DNA of 64,000 bases from Agelaius tricolor (Eukaryota > Chordata > Aves > Passeriformes > Icteridae): contig JALJCS010000050.1 in NCBI GenBank assembly GCA_023055355.1, positions 1,674,001 to 1,738,000 of the forward strand, written 5' to 3'. How positions within the stretch are numbered: the stretch's first letter is position 1; the number at the start of each line of letters is the position of its first letter. The translations under genes were made by a program, and so were the position numbers. Of the stretch, positions 1 through 11,269 are shown piece after piece. The notes below the pieces were generated by a model. The model made no database searches. It was not told the origin of the DNA and saw nothing but the letters and a program-made list of their open reading frames with translations.

Positions 1-510
1 TCCCTGTCCATGGGGAGCTTGCAGATGGAAAAGGCTGCTGTGCCCAGGCAGCTCCAGGGGCACAGAAAGGAGGCTCTGGAGCACTGGATCTGTGCCAGTG
101 CCACAGTCCTGGGCAGCAGCCAGCCAGCCCTGGGGGAACAGAGGGCACAGCAAGAGGGACAGAAGCAGGCAAGGGCAGAGACTGGGAAGAGCCAGGCCCG
201 CGAGCAGGAACAGCTGCTCCATTGCACTCTTGGAGAAAGCTCTTGGCTGCTTCAAAGCGCTGAAAGGCGTGAAGGGCAGAGAGGAGGCCACAGCAAACAA
301 TGCTCCTGTTTGCACAGCCTCCCCTCTGCGTGTCCCAGAAGGAATTGGATGGACTGGATTCGTCTCTCCGAGTGCTCTCGTTCAGCATGAGCAGCTCAGC
401 ACCAGCAGCTGAAGGAGCTGAAGCCTCAGGCCACAGGAGCTGGGCAAGAGGGAACTTCTGGAGCAAAGTAATGCTGCTGAAATAGCCCCAGCTGAATGCA
501 GCGGATATCA

Positions 511-605
511 TCATGGAATCACAGAATCCTTTCTGTTGGAAAAGCCCTCTGAGCTCACCCAGTGCAGCCGCTCAGCCAGCAGTGCCAAGCCCAGCACTAA
601 AGCAC
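511..605 (-). mobile_element. CR1 LINE 3'-end fragment (copy A)
   Basis: The stretch reading GGAATCACAGAATCC, then TTGGAAAAG and a CTCTGAG block, is the reverse complement of the typical avian CR1 3' terminus (ATGATTCTATGATTC-type end). The fragment is short, truncated and old. Confidence 0.7.
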
Positions 606-1734
606 ATCCCTGAAGTGCCAAGGCCTGGACAGCAGCCCTGAGTGAGGCCTGGACAGCAGGCCCTGAGCCCAAGGTGGCCTCTGGAGGAACCTTCCAAGCA
701 AAGGTTATCTTTGTATCTGCTCCCTGCTGAGATATGCATGGTCATTAGCACTGTGATAGATGTAGCCACTCCTTAGTGAAACATGGATGGACCTTTGTGT
801 ATTTAGAAGCCAGAGAAGGCCATGAAATCTGACATCTGGCCTTGTGTGGGGCTGAAGGATCAAAGTCAGCTGCCTTGGCTCCTCCTTGAGGCCTGGCCAG
901 GCTTTGGGAGGGAGCCAAGAGGAGGATGAAAGCAGATGTTGGCACACTAGCAGTGCTGTCAGTTTGTTCATGCAGCACTGCCAGAGCTGGGCCCTCTCCC
1001 AGCGGGCTTGGAGCCTCAGCTGGGGCTGGAGGCACCTGCAGGAATTGCCAGTGCCCAGGAGTGGCTCTGCAGCCCTTGGCTGTGACAGCTTCCCCAGCTG
1101 CTGTGTGCATCTGGGGGATGGCAAAGGCTGAGGGGAAATGCTGCTGCATCTTTCTTAACCACTGCAGGCAATCTTTGGTGGGGATGATTGGGTGCATTGC
1201 TGAGCTGCTCCTTTTGTGATTCTTTGCTGCTCTGAACTGCAGGAAATGACACTGATTCCTTCAGTTGGAGTCTGTGTCTTTGGTGCTGACTTTGCCCACT
1301 GGTCAAACCAAACTGGCCCAGTCTGGCCAGATCCCAACCAAATGTCACTTGTTCAATGTCAATGTGAGGCATCAGTGCCATCAGAAATTCCCAGATGGGA
1401 AGCCCTTCCCTGGAGTTCCCTGGCTCTGGAGTGGGCTGAGGTGGGAGCCCCGTGGGAGCAGTGGGGCAGTCGGGTAAAAGAAGCTGCAGCCCTGGATGTC
1501 TTCAAATGCATCCAAAAATTGCACATGGAAAAGGAAAAGGACTTGTGGGTTCGGGCAGACAAAGATGAATTTGTTAAGAGTCCAATGGAAACAGCACCTT
1601 CAGAAAGAACAATTATTGTTGGAATGCTCACACATGGAGCAAGAGAAGGTTTTAATCTTGAGCTCAGCTGCATTTGTGCCAGTGAAATATCAATATGATA
1701 AATAATTATATGTATTTTTTGTATATTAAGAACT

Positions 1735-1815
1735 TAATATATATATATATATCTGTATATGTATATATATATATATTATATATATATGTCTGTATCTATC
1801 TGTCTATATGTATAT
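1735..1815. repeat. AT-rich (TA)n microsatellite (copy A)
   Basis: Runs of TATATA interrupted by CTGTATATG and followed by TCTGTATCTATCTG. Copy B at about 32,785-32,860 is two bases shorter in the first run, as expected of microsatellite slippage. Confidence 0.9.
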
Positions 1816-2104
1816 CAATATGTATATCTACATATGAAATAATAGTAATGTGAAATAGTGCTGACAATACTAATTTGGTAGCTTTGGCTGCTCAGGAATG
1901 TAACTCTAAATACCCTACAGAACAGGATTGGCCAGGACCCTACTGTCAGTGGTCAACTTTTTGAGATTGTATACAATGTAAAAAGGAGGAAGGGAGGAAA
2001 TTGGCTATTTTCTCAGGGTTTGGTGATACTGTGATGCAGAGTGCTTTGTCTGTTGCTGTGAAAAATACAGTGATGAAGCCTGCAGGGTTTTTCATGTCCC
2101 AGAC

Positions 2105-2760
2105 TATGCACAAGCTGCAGGATTGGTTGAACGGGTGAAGGGGTTGTTAAAAGAGCAGTTGAAAAAATGAGGAGATGGGAACCTTTGCCCATGGAGAACC
2201 CATCTCCCAGATGTGCTCCATGCCCTGAACAATGGCCCGTGGGGGAAATGGAAACCCCCTGGCTGTGCACGGCTGCCCCCAATTTGCAAATCCAACCATG
2301 GGCAGTGAGACTTGGACTGCCTGGGAAATTGTTCTGGCTGTGATGGCCCCTGACAGGGCCAGCCCAGAGGCTGCAGGGCTGGGCCTTCATGCATTGGAAT
2401 TAATGAGGATGAATTCAAAGCAAATGAGAGCCATCAATACTGAAACAGGAATTCAGATTCCTCCAGGACACTTTGCTTTGGTAACTGCTCCCTTGGAGCT
2501 TGGCCTTGCAAAGTGTTCATGTCATGGCAGGAGGAATTGATGCAGAATATCCAGGAGAAATGACAGTAATTCTGTGAAACAATAGTGACCAGGATTGGAT
2601 TATTCAACCCCATGACAGGGTAGCACAATTATTGATATTGCAATTTTGAGAACGATTGTGAAAAAAGGAGCTCCAGCTGCAATCACCACCGTTTGTGGAG
2701 ATAAAGGGTTTGGATGCAGCAGTCCTAATAATGGAGCCAGAGTGTGGGTCTGGAGGCCGA
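2105..2760 (+). pseudogene. ERV-L-like pol 3' part: integrase core end plus dUTPase (copy A)
   Basis: From 2,105 a frame reads an integrase-like stretch (GLVERVKGLLKEQLKK, ending in TGA), followed by a segment resembling the [10 protein letters not shown] region of retroviral integrases. From about 2,430 a dUTPase is recognisable: a [15 protein letters not shown] motif, then after a +1 frame change near 2,520 the motif [10 protein letters not shown], and then a DRVAQLLI motif. An in-frame TGA lies at 2,575-2,577. dUTPase downstream of integrase is known for ERV-L. The gene cannot encode a working enzyme because of the stops and frame changes. Confidence 0.7.
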
Positions 2761-3859
2761 ATGGCCCTCCCGAGGCAGCTGAAGGAGCAGCTCCTGGGAA
2801 AGACAACTCTGAGTCCTGAAAGCTGGGCAGGAACAATGGGAATGTGTCCCTGCAGCCAAGGATTGTGTGTGAGAACAAGGAGATCTGACAGGATATTGTT
2901 TTACACATGCTGCCAGACCAAATCTCCCTGTTTGCCCCAAGGGCCCCTTTGGCAAATGCTCTGATCCACGGGGCTCCATGGGAAGGCTGCTGTGACACTG
3001 AGGGACTTGCACAGGAATTGCATCCAGGAGCCTGGGTGCCCCTCAGGGACTGGGACCCGGCCCCTTCCAGCCAGAGGGGAAAGGGCCCCCCAAGCCTTGT
3101 TAGCCCCAGACAACATGGTAAAGCTGAACAGCAAAGGGCCTGGGGGCATTATTCTGGAATTATAAAGGCGCCAGCTCCATGGACAACAGAATTCTTGTTC
3201 CTAACTCCAAGGAGATTGAGAAAAAAGAATGAAGAACGGTGTCACTGAAGTACTACTGATGTGTGTAAGGTGTACCTTGATAGTCAGCCAGAATCTTTGT
3301 CTGCCACAAACACCTCTAGTGTTTGACCAAGGGGTTAGTCATCAAAATGTAATGATGAGTTCTGATGGATTGCTGAGCTTCTTTTGTAATTCTTTGCTAA
3401 TGATGATGTGCTTTGCTGAGCTCTTCCTTTTGTAATGCTTTGCAGCTGTGCATGATATAAATGCCACAATTCCTTCAGTTGGTGTCTGTGTCTATGGTAG
3501 TGACCCTGCCCCCTGGTGAAACAGGGCCCCCTCTTGCCTAAGTGTTACCTGGGAAGGCAAAAAGCCTCCCTCCAAAATTGCCCCCTTGCTCCTTGTTCCC
3601 CCCCTTCATAGCCTGAGCATGATGTGCTCTGGTCTGGGCTGTGCCCGGGGTCAGTTGGGGTCACCTGTCCTGGCTGTGTCCCCTGCCAAGCTCCCCCGCA
3701 GCCCCAGCCCCTCCCCAGCGTGGCTGGACGAGGGGCAGGACAGGCCTTGGCTGTGCTGCAGCTCAGCAAGAACAAAACCATCTCTGCGTGCTCAGCGCTG
3801 TGCTCAGCACCCGGCCCAGCAGTGTCTCAGTGCCAGGGGCTGTGCCCTCAGTGCCTGCC

Positions 3860-4445
3860 AGGGCTTTCCATGGCAGCTGCCAGGCCAGGTGCCCCAGGTG
3901 TCCCCCCCAGTGCCGGTTGCCATGGAAACAGTGCCCAGCCCTGCCCCTTTCTGTCTGGCTGACCTGGCCTTTGGCCCTGGCAGTGCCCTTGGCTGCTGGT
4001 TCCTGGTGCCCGAGCGGCCAGCGCGGCACAGGGCAGGTGGCCATGGCACAGCCCCCAGCAAGGGATCCCCTCTGGCTCTGGGCACTGACACCAGCCCTGA
4101 GCAAGGGGCCCAGGGCAGCTTTCCATGCCCACCAACCATCACAACGGCTCCGGGCATTGCTTGCCCTGGCACCAAACCAAGGAACGGGTCCCCGTGGCCG
4201 TTGCCATGGCACCTGCTGGCACCAACCAGTGTCACTGCAATTGTACCTGGAACAGCCCTGGCACCGCTTTGGCCTCAGGGTTGCCATGGCAGCCCAGGGC
4301 AGCAGTAGCTCTGCAGGCAAGGGGCCATGGAACCTGGCTGCAGAAATGGCTCCTGGGGCTGCTTTCCAAGGAAACCTGAACTGATGGCAGTTGCCATGGC
4401 ACCCTAACCCAGCACTGGGGTCCCTGCAGTGTCCATGGCAACAGC
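3860..4445. promoter_or_regulatory. Cluster of X-box-like palindromic boxes (copy A)
   Basis: At least six variants of GTTGCCATGGMAAC occur in about 580 bp: near 3,868, 3,917, 4,199, 4,280, 4,390 and 4,432. The one near 3,917 (GTTGCCATGGAAAC) closely fits the RFX-family X-box consensus, which is known from MHC class II and ciliary promoters. The segment is GC-rich and no convincing gene adjoins it, so a regulatory role is only inferred. It may equally be a degenerate repeat. Confidence 0.35.
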
Positions 4446-5034
4446 CCCTTGCAATGGCCCACTGCCTGTTGGGATGATGATCCACCCTCACAGCTGGCCC
4501 AGGGCAGGGCTGGAGTGCTCTTGGTGCCACCTTGGGCTTGGCACACACTTGAGGAGGATGTCTGTTTGCAATGGGGAAACTCAGGAGTTTTAGATGGCTT
4601 CAAAACTCAAAGAAGGAAAATCCCTCTTTGCCTGAGTGCAGCCACTTCTCCAAGCAAAGCAGCTCCCAGGTGAGGGAGGAGAGACACCATGGGCTTGGGG
4701 AATGTGGAGCAAGGTTGTCCACACTGGCTCAGAGCTCAAGGCACAGCTTCTCTGAGCAGGCCAGACCTCCTTAGGACAGTCCCTGCATCAATATCAGTCA
4801 CCAAATGCTGCAGTCACCTCTTGTGTAATAAGAAAAGCAATAAATGACACCCTTTCAAATAGGAATACATATTTCCTAGAAGCTCTTTGAGCTATTTCTC
4901 CATAACTTTGAAAGGAAACCCTCCTAATGAACTGCACTGGAGCAGAGGGAAATCAAGGCAGAGCCATGGTTTGTCAGGATTTGCTTGATCCTCATGAGCC
5001 TCACTGTGCATTTGGAGCTGAGCCCTTGAACCTC

Positions 5035-5600
5035 AGGGCCTGGGAGGAGATTGCACAAACCTTGCCAGGAGTCAGAGTCAGAGGAAACACCCAAAGTGTC
5101 TCCAGGCATTCATGGCTCCCACTGAGGTCCCTGTCCAACACAGGCTCCTCATGGACTCCTTGGAGGAGAGAATTGGTGGCCAGGATGGCACAAAAACCTC
5201 TCAGACACTCAGTGTGGAAAGGAAAATCCAAAGTACCTTCAACACCTTGAGTGTCTCAGAGCATGAATGAGCCCCACTGAGTGTCAGTACAAAGCTCTCC
5301 AGGGACTCATTAACGCAGATAATTGGGGCCATGATTGCACAAAGCTCTCCCAGAGTCTGGATCCAAAGGGAAACACCAAGTACCTTAAAAGAACTGAAGT
5401 GCCTTGAAGCATTCATGAGCCCCACTGAGTGGTGTTACTGACAGAGCCTCTGCAGGGACTAATTACAGCAGGTAATTGGAGGCCATGATTGCACAAAGCT
5501 CTCAGAGACTGCAAGGCCAAAGCCAAACCCCAAGTCCTTTGAAAAAGCTGCAGCCCCTGCAGGGAGCATTCAGGAGCCCCCAGGGCCATTGCTGAGCAAG
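5035..5600. repeat. ~150-bp tandem repeat, about four units (copy A)
   Basis: Units are marked by ATTCATG followed by a GCCCCACTGAG block near 5,108, 5,263, 5,410 and 5,567. Each unit also has GATTGCACAAA, CTCTC and a CCAAGTNCCTT block. Spacing is about 147-157 bp. Units are diverged from each other but nearly identical between copies A and B. Confidence 0.85.
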
Positions 5601-7848
5601 GCTCCCCAGGGACTCCTTGCAGCAGATCCTTGAGGCCCCTGGGATGTGGGCTAGGGGGGGATGCAGAGGGCAGCACAAGGGGCTGGCAGTGCCCAGCCTG
5701 GCTGGGGCTGGGCCAGGAGGCCCCAGGGCCTCAGCACAAGGTGTCTCCTCCCAGCCCTTGCTGGCACAGACCCTGCTGTGCCCCAGGGCACCAAGCCTTG
5801 GCTTCTCTTTGTCCCCAGCTGCCATCAGTGCCTCCAGTTCTCTGCTCTGCCTTGGGCCTGGGGACACTTTCTCTGTCGTGTCCCTCAGTGGGAGCCACTA
5901 CAAGTCCAAGAAACTTTGGAGTTGGATTGTGACTTGGAGTTCTGCAGAGGCTTCTTCAGCTCCCTCTCAGGGCCTGATGTTCAGGGCCTGAGCACAAAGC
6001 CCCAGAGGGTCCTAAAGTCCTTGTGCTGTGTCTGTGCTGCTGAGCTGGGCCGGGCTCCTGGCCCAGAGGCAGCTCCTGGCAAGGGCAGCAGAGCTGCAGA
6101 GAGACAGCTCTGGGCAGGAGCAGCTCCTGTGCACAGCCCAGCAGGGCTGGGGCACTGCCTGCAGCCAGCCCGGGCACAGCACAGAGGCACAGAGAGCTTC
6201 AAGCAGGCAGGGCTGGGAAGGGGCTGGGAAGTGCCTGGGGCACAATCCCTGCCAGCCCTTGGCACAGCAACCTCTGGCTGCAGGACAATGCAGCTGCAGC
6301 TCCTGCACTGATCTCCTAAAGCTGCAACATCCCAATGCCTGCAGACTCTGGCAGTGCATCTCTGAGGATTTCTGCTGCAGGGGAGCTGAAATGCTCATGA
6401 AGCTCTCACATGCTGAGCAGTCTCAGAATATTTTCAAGACAAGGATTTTGATTAAAATGAGGCAATTTCCTAAGACTTTGTGTTCAGATTCCTACTACTG
6501 GAGAGTGCCAGGGAGGGAGGATAATTATTAAAGGACGATTATGAATTTTTAGTTATGAATTTTGGCAAGTGGTGCCTGAGATCACCAAACTGTTCCTTTT
6601 AGTGACCAGCAGGTTAACAGGAGATCCCTAATGTGCCTTCAGCCACTGTGCCCATGGACAGCAGCAGCAGCAGCTTTGCTGGAGCCATCAGGCTCAGTCT
6701 GAGCTGTCCTTTCTCCAAGCTGCAAAGAGAAGCTGCCCCCAGGCAGTGCCCTGCAAACAGGCAGGGTTCTGTCAGGCCAAGGAGAGTGCACAGAGCTTTG
6801 GGCTCTGTGAGTGCTGGCACAGAGAGATCAGGCACAGGGAAACCCCTGCAGGAGGAAAAGCTCCAGGAAGCAGAGAGAAGATCAGGGAAGGAGAGAAAAC
6901 AGAACCCAGCAATGCTGTGGCAGGGAGCGTTGAGAGATGTGCACAGGATCCCCTGCAGTGCAGCCCCTCCCTCTGAACCAGCCCCCTCCCTCCTGTGCCC
7001 CAGCCAAGCCTCTGCCCTCAGGCCCGGGGCTCCAAGGTGTGCAGCCCCTCCTGTGCAGGCAGAGCTGCAGCAGAGCCGTGGGGCAGCTCTGCAGCCCCGG
7101 GCCCAGTTCCCTCTGCAGAGCACAGGGCTGGGAGCAGCTGCCCGGCCCTGGGGGCTCTGGAGGGGCACAGCTGGCTCAGGGTGATGCTGTCCCCAGGGCC
7201 CGGCTCTGGGCAATGCTGTCAGGGCAGCCAGGGAAGGAGCTGCATCTCCCTTCAGCCAATGCCAGCAGAAGGACACTTGCACGTCCCTCTGAGATTTCAG
7301 TCCAGGCTGGGAGCTTCACCCCAGCGTGCAAACCTGTCCTAGAGCATCTCTGAGTGATAAGATCCATGGGCAAAGGCAGAGGTGTTGTGACCCTGAAAAT
7401 GCTGCTGGGTTGGTGGGATGAGCAACGTGAGTCCTTGGCTACAGAAGTGGAGCTGGGCTCTGCTGGATCCATCTGCTCTCACAGTACCTGGGGTTTGTAA
7501 GAGGAACGTGGGAGTGTGAACATCCTCCAGCTGAGAAAAGTGAAAGCCCAGAGGAACTGCAAACAGAATGAAGTGACAGATCATCTGCCCCCAGTCTCCA
7601 CTCATTATCTTGCCTCAGGGAAATCAGTCTGTTCTACCAGAGGGCAGCAGAAATGCTCAGGGTTTCTGATATCCAAGAGTACCAGGAAGTCCATGGAAGG
7701 AGCTTAAAAAGAAAACATCAGAACTCTGAAACACAAGAGCATGTCCGTGTGTGTTACAAAGGAGGGTGTGTGGGAAGTGGCTTTGATTTTGGTTACAGGT
7801 ATCTCCTCTAACCCTTCACTGTCCTTTTCTCCATGAACAGGTGCCCAT
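5600..7848. other. GC-rich non-coding stretch upstream of the receptor pseudogene (copy A)
   Basis: No convincing gene is seen. Open frames on both strands are Ala/Pro/Gln-rich and overlap each other, as expected from GC-rich, stop-poor DNA. The part from about 5,700 to 5,930 resembles 9,150-9,390. The stretch just before 7,849 ends in CTCCATGAACAG, a plausible splice acceptor for the receptor coding exon. The same holds for 36,650-38,898 in copy B. Confidence 0.6.
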
Positions 7849-8644
7849 GTGCAGCCACAGCAAATGTCCAACAGCAGCTGCATCAGCCACTTCCTCCTGC
7901 TGGCATTGGCAGAGCCGGGGCAGCTGCAGCTCCTGCACTTCTGCCTCTTGCTGGGCATCTCCCTGGCTGCCCTCCTGGGCAACGGCCTCATCATCAGCGC
8001 CAGAGCCTGCGGCCACCACCTGCACACGCCCATGTTCTTCTTCCTGCTCAGCCTGGCCCTCCCTGACCTGGGCTCCATCTGCACCACTGTGCCCCGAGCC
8101 ATGCACAATTCCCTCTGGGACACCAGCACCATCTCCTACACTGGATGTGCTGCACAGGTCTTTTTCTTTTTGTTCTTTATCGCAGCAGAGCTTTCATTCC
8201 TGACCCTCATGTGCTCCGACTGCTACGTGTCCATCTGCAAAGCCCTGCACCACGGGACCCTGCTGGGCAGCAGAGCTTGTGCCCACATGGCAGCAGCTGC
8301 CTGGGCCAGGGGCTTTCTCACTGCTCTGCTGCACATGGCCAATACATTTTCCCTGCCCCTGTGCCATGGCAATGCCCTGGGCCAGTTCTTCTGTGAAATC
8401 CCCCAGATCCTCAAACTTCCAACCCCAGGGAACTTGGGCTTCTTGCTGTTGGTGCCTGTTTATCATTTGGCTGTTCTGTGTTCATTTTTGTTTTCTCCTA
8501 TATGCAGACCTTCAGGCCGTGCTGAGCATCCCCTCAGAGCAGGGACAGCACAAAGCCTTTTCCACCTGCCTCCCTCCCCTGGCTCTACCTCTGTTTATCA
8601 GTACTGCAGTGTTTGCCTGTTGTTGCAGGCTCCCAGCCAGGTAA
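7849..8644 (+). pseudogene. Olfactory receptor, family-14 type, frameshifted (copy A)
   Basis: This is a seven-helix odorant receptor relic. TM1 carries GNGLII, TM2 carries HTPMFFFLLSL, and the first part of TM3 is intact. The DRY-box position reads SDCYVSICK, so the Arg is replaced by Cys. TM4 (AHMAAAAWARGFL) and the FFCEIPQILKL segment are typical of the large avian OR14 (gamma-c) group. In TM5, near 8,460-8,520, the frame shifts: KAFSTCLP of TM6 is found in the next frame. That frame stops at 8,644, before TM7. A full receptor has about 310 residues, so TM7 and the C-terminus are missing. A start at 7,864 (MSNSS) is more typical than 7,849. Confidence 0.88.
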
Positions 8645-8699
8645 TAATTAGCATTGTCTCCATGATTGCAGAAGGCTGATCCATGGCTTTATTCTACTA

Positions 8700-9400
8700 T
8701 ATTATATCATATCCTACTGTACTTATTAAGGAACTCCTCCCCTTACAGACAGTGCGATACAGCTTTGCCCTAATTGCTCAATCCCTGCAAACACCATGCA
8801 GTGGCCAGGCAGAGCTGTCAGCAAAGGAAGGGCCCAGCCAGGTGGGGCAGCCGGGGGATGCCGACAGCCTGCAGGGACAGAGGCCAGGGCAGGGACACCA
8901 TGGGACAGCCTGGGCTGCACAGGGCACAGGGATGGGCAGCAGCTGCAAGACAGCCCTGCCAGAGCCAGCTTGGGCAGCACTTTGGCCATGGCTGCTGGGC
9001 CTGGGGCCAGGAGGGGACAAGTGACCCTTGCAGGCCTGGGGCCTCATGGCCTCCTTGTCCCTGCTCAGCAGCCTGGCAGGGGCCACCCCACGCTCCTGCC
9101 CCTGGGATTGCACATCCCCACATGCCAGTGCCCATCCCGGGAAGAGCCCTGAGCCAGGAGGGAGGGACAGGATCTGCCTGGCCAGGCCCTGGGGCTCAGG
9201 CCTTGGCCCTTTGCATTCCTGAAACACATCCAGGTGTGCTCAGCACCAGAGACACCTTTGCCTTGCTTGTCCCCACCTGGCATCACTGCCTGCAGTGTTC
9301 TGCTCTAGCTGGAACCTGGGGACACTTTCTCAGTTGTGTCCCTGACAGGGATCTCTTCAAAGTACAAGAAACTTCAGTTTTTCAATAGAACTGAGTTCTT
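8700..9400. other. Non-coding stretch after the receptor pseudogene (copy A)
   Basis: No gene is supported. An AT-rich start (8,690-8,740) is followed by GC-rich sequence. The end, about 9,150-9,390, is a diverged copy of 5,700-5,930 (shared block around GGGGACACTTTCTC then GTGTCCCT and CAAGAAACTT). Copy B equivalent: 39,750-40,450. Confidence 0.5.
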
Positions 9401-9404
9401 GAGG

Positions 9405-9815
9405 GTTCTGTGACATCACTGAGGGGATGGTGACATCACAGAACTGGCTGTGATGTCACAGACCTGGCAATGACATCACAGAGCAGATTATGAGGCCATA
9501 GACAGAGTCTGCCATCATAGAGGGTGGCTCAATGGCATCAGAGAGTGGGTTGTGACATCACCTGGTGGCTGTGGAACATCACAGATGAGACTGTGACATG
9601 ACAGGTAGACTTTGTGACATCAGTCTTCTGTGACATCACAGCACTGCTCTATGGCATAACAAAGTGACTTAGAATTGGTTCTCTGACGTCACAGGAGGCT
9701 GTGTGGCATCACAGGGCTGTGTGACATCACAGGGTCAGTGTGACATCACAGGCACTGTGTGACCTCACAGGTTGCTGTGTGACATCACAGGGTTTGTGTG
9801 ACATCACAGGGGCTG
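9405..9815. repeat. Irregular array of TGACATCACAG units (copy A)
   Basis: Roughly twenty copies of a TGTGACATCACAG-like core occur at 15-30 bp spacing. The core TGACATCA is one base from the CREB/ATF site. A perfect CRE palindrome TGACGTCA occurs near 9,685. Most likely a degenerate minisatellite, although it could bind bZIP factors. Confidence 0.85.
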
Positions 9816-10117
9816 TGTGAGGTCCCTGGGGAGGTCACTCTGCCCCGGCCCCCCTCACAGTTCCCCCCAGAGCAGTCCAACCCTCCTCGAGCACAGCGGG
9901 GTCCCCTGTCCCCCCGGGTCCCCCCGCCCCCGGCCCCGCAACCTCCCCCAGAGGATGTTCCACGAGATCGACCCCAGAGCCTGACACGGGGACGGGGGGC
10001 CGGGGCCCTGGGGGTGGCACAGGGGGACAGGGACCCCCCGGCAGCGTCCCCGTGTCCCCCAGGGCCAGAGCCTGGGCCAGGGCTCCTTCACCCTGCTACC
10101 AATGAGGCCTTGAGAGC

Positions 10118-11250
10118 GCTGTGACACTGTGGGGCCCTGTGAGACCAAGGGACCATTGTGGCACTGTGGGGATCTGGGACATCATGGGACCAGTGTGACA
10201 TTGTGGGGCCCTGTGATACCAAGGGATCGTTGTGACACTGTGGGGCCTCATGGAATCATGGAGACCACTGTGACATTGCTGGGCCTCATGGAACCAAGGG
10301 GACTGTACTGACACTGTGTGGCTCCATGGAATGTAGGGATCATTGTGGCAGTGAGAGGCCTCATCAAACCAAGGGTCCATTGTGACATTGCAAGGCCTCA
10401 TGGCACCATGGAGACCATTATGACACTTTGGGATGTCATGGAACCAAGGGGCCATTGTGACACTGCAAGACTCCATGGAACCAAAGGTTCATTGTGACAT
10501 TGCAAGGCCTCATGGAACCATGCAAAGACAATTAAGACACTTTATAGCCTCATGGACCCAAGGGGCCATTGTGACACTGAGGGGCACCATGGAATCACAG
10601 AGACCATTGTGACACTGAAGGGCAACATGGAATCATGGAGACCATTGTGCCCCTGGGGGTCCCCACAGAACCAAGAGGACCATTGTGATATTGTGGGGCC
10701 TCGTGAAACCAAGAGGCCTTTGTGACACTGCAGGGCTGCATGGAACCAAAAGTCCATTGTGACACTGCAGGGCCTCATGTCATCAGTGGTCCATTGTGAC
10801 ACTGTGGAGCCAGAGGAGACCATTGTGACACAGCAAAGCCCCAGGGTCCAAAGGTCCATTGTGACATTGCAGGGCTCATGGAACAGAGGAGTCACGCGAC
10901 ATTGTGGGGCCTGGGGAACCACGGAGACCATTGTGACACTGCAAGGCCTCATGGAATCCTTGGGACCATTGTGACACTGCGGGGCCTTATGACACCTGGG
11001 GGCCACTGTGACATTGTGGGACCCCATTGAACCTGGGGGCCAGTGTGACACTGCAGGTCTTCGTGTAATCAAGGCGCCACTGTGACACTGTGGGACCCCA
11101 TTGGACCAAGGGGCCAGTGTGACACTGCAGGTCTTCTTGTAATCAAGGGGCCATTGTGACACTGCTGGAACCCATGGAATCAAGTCACCATTATGACACT
11201 GAGAGGCCTCATGGATCCAAGGCACCATTGTGACACTCTGAAGCCCCATA
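10118..11250. repeat. ~37-bp minisatellite, about 30 units (copy A)
   Basis: The consensus unit is roughly GTGACACTGTGGGGCCTCATGGAACCAAGGGACCATT in short form, repeating every 36-42 bp (for example 10,121; 10,158; 10,194; 10,230). Scattered related units recur at 13,240-13,350 and 13,940-14,090. Minus-strand open frames rich in SVTM and CHNG arise only because many units keep a triplet spacing. Confidence 0.92.
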
Positions 11251-11269
11251 AAACCAAGGGAACACAGAA

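Larger units (their letters stand above)
1190..3530 (+). mobile_element. ERV-L-like retroviral remnant (copy A)
   Basis: The interval contains degraded retroviral integrase and dUTPase coding sequence. It is bracketed by two related non-coding segments, 1,190-1,340 and 3,370-3,530, which share CTGAGCT, CCTTTTGT and a TTCCTTCAGTTGG-type block followed by GTGTCTGTGTCT. The bracketing segments are plausibly LTR remnants of an internally deleted provirus. The order integrase then dUTPase is characteristic of ERV-L-type elements. LTR ends and target duplications were not resolved. Confidence 0.6.

Noticed and set aside
3586..4548. 240-261-codon frames on both strands
   Set aside because: GC-rich, stop-poor sequence with palindromic CCATGG boxes. 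No domain or splice structure.
9405..9815. CRISPR-like array
   Set aside because: Units are too short and unevenly spaced, there are no unique spacers or cas genes, and the host is a vertebrate.
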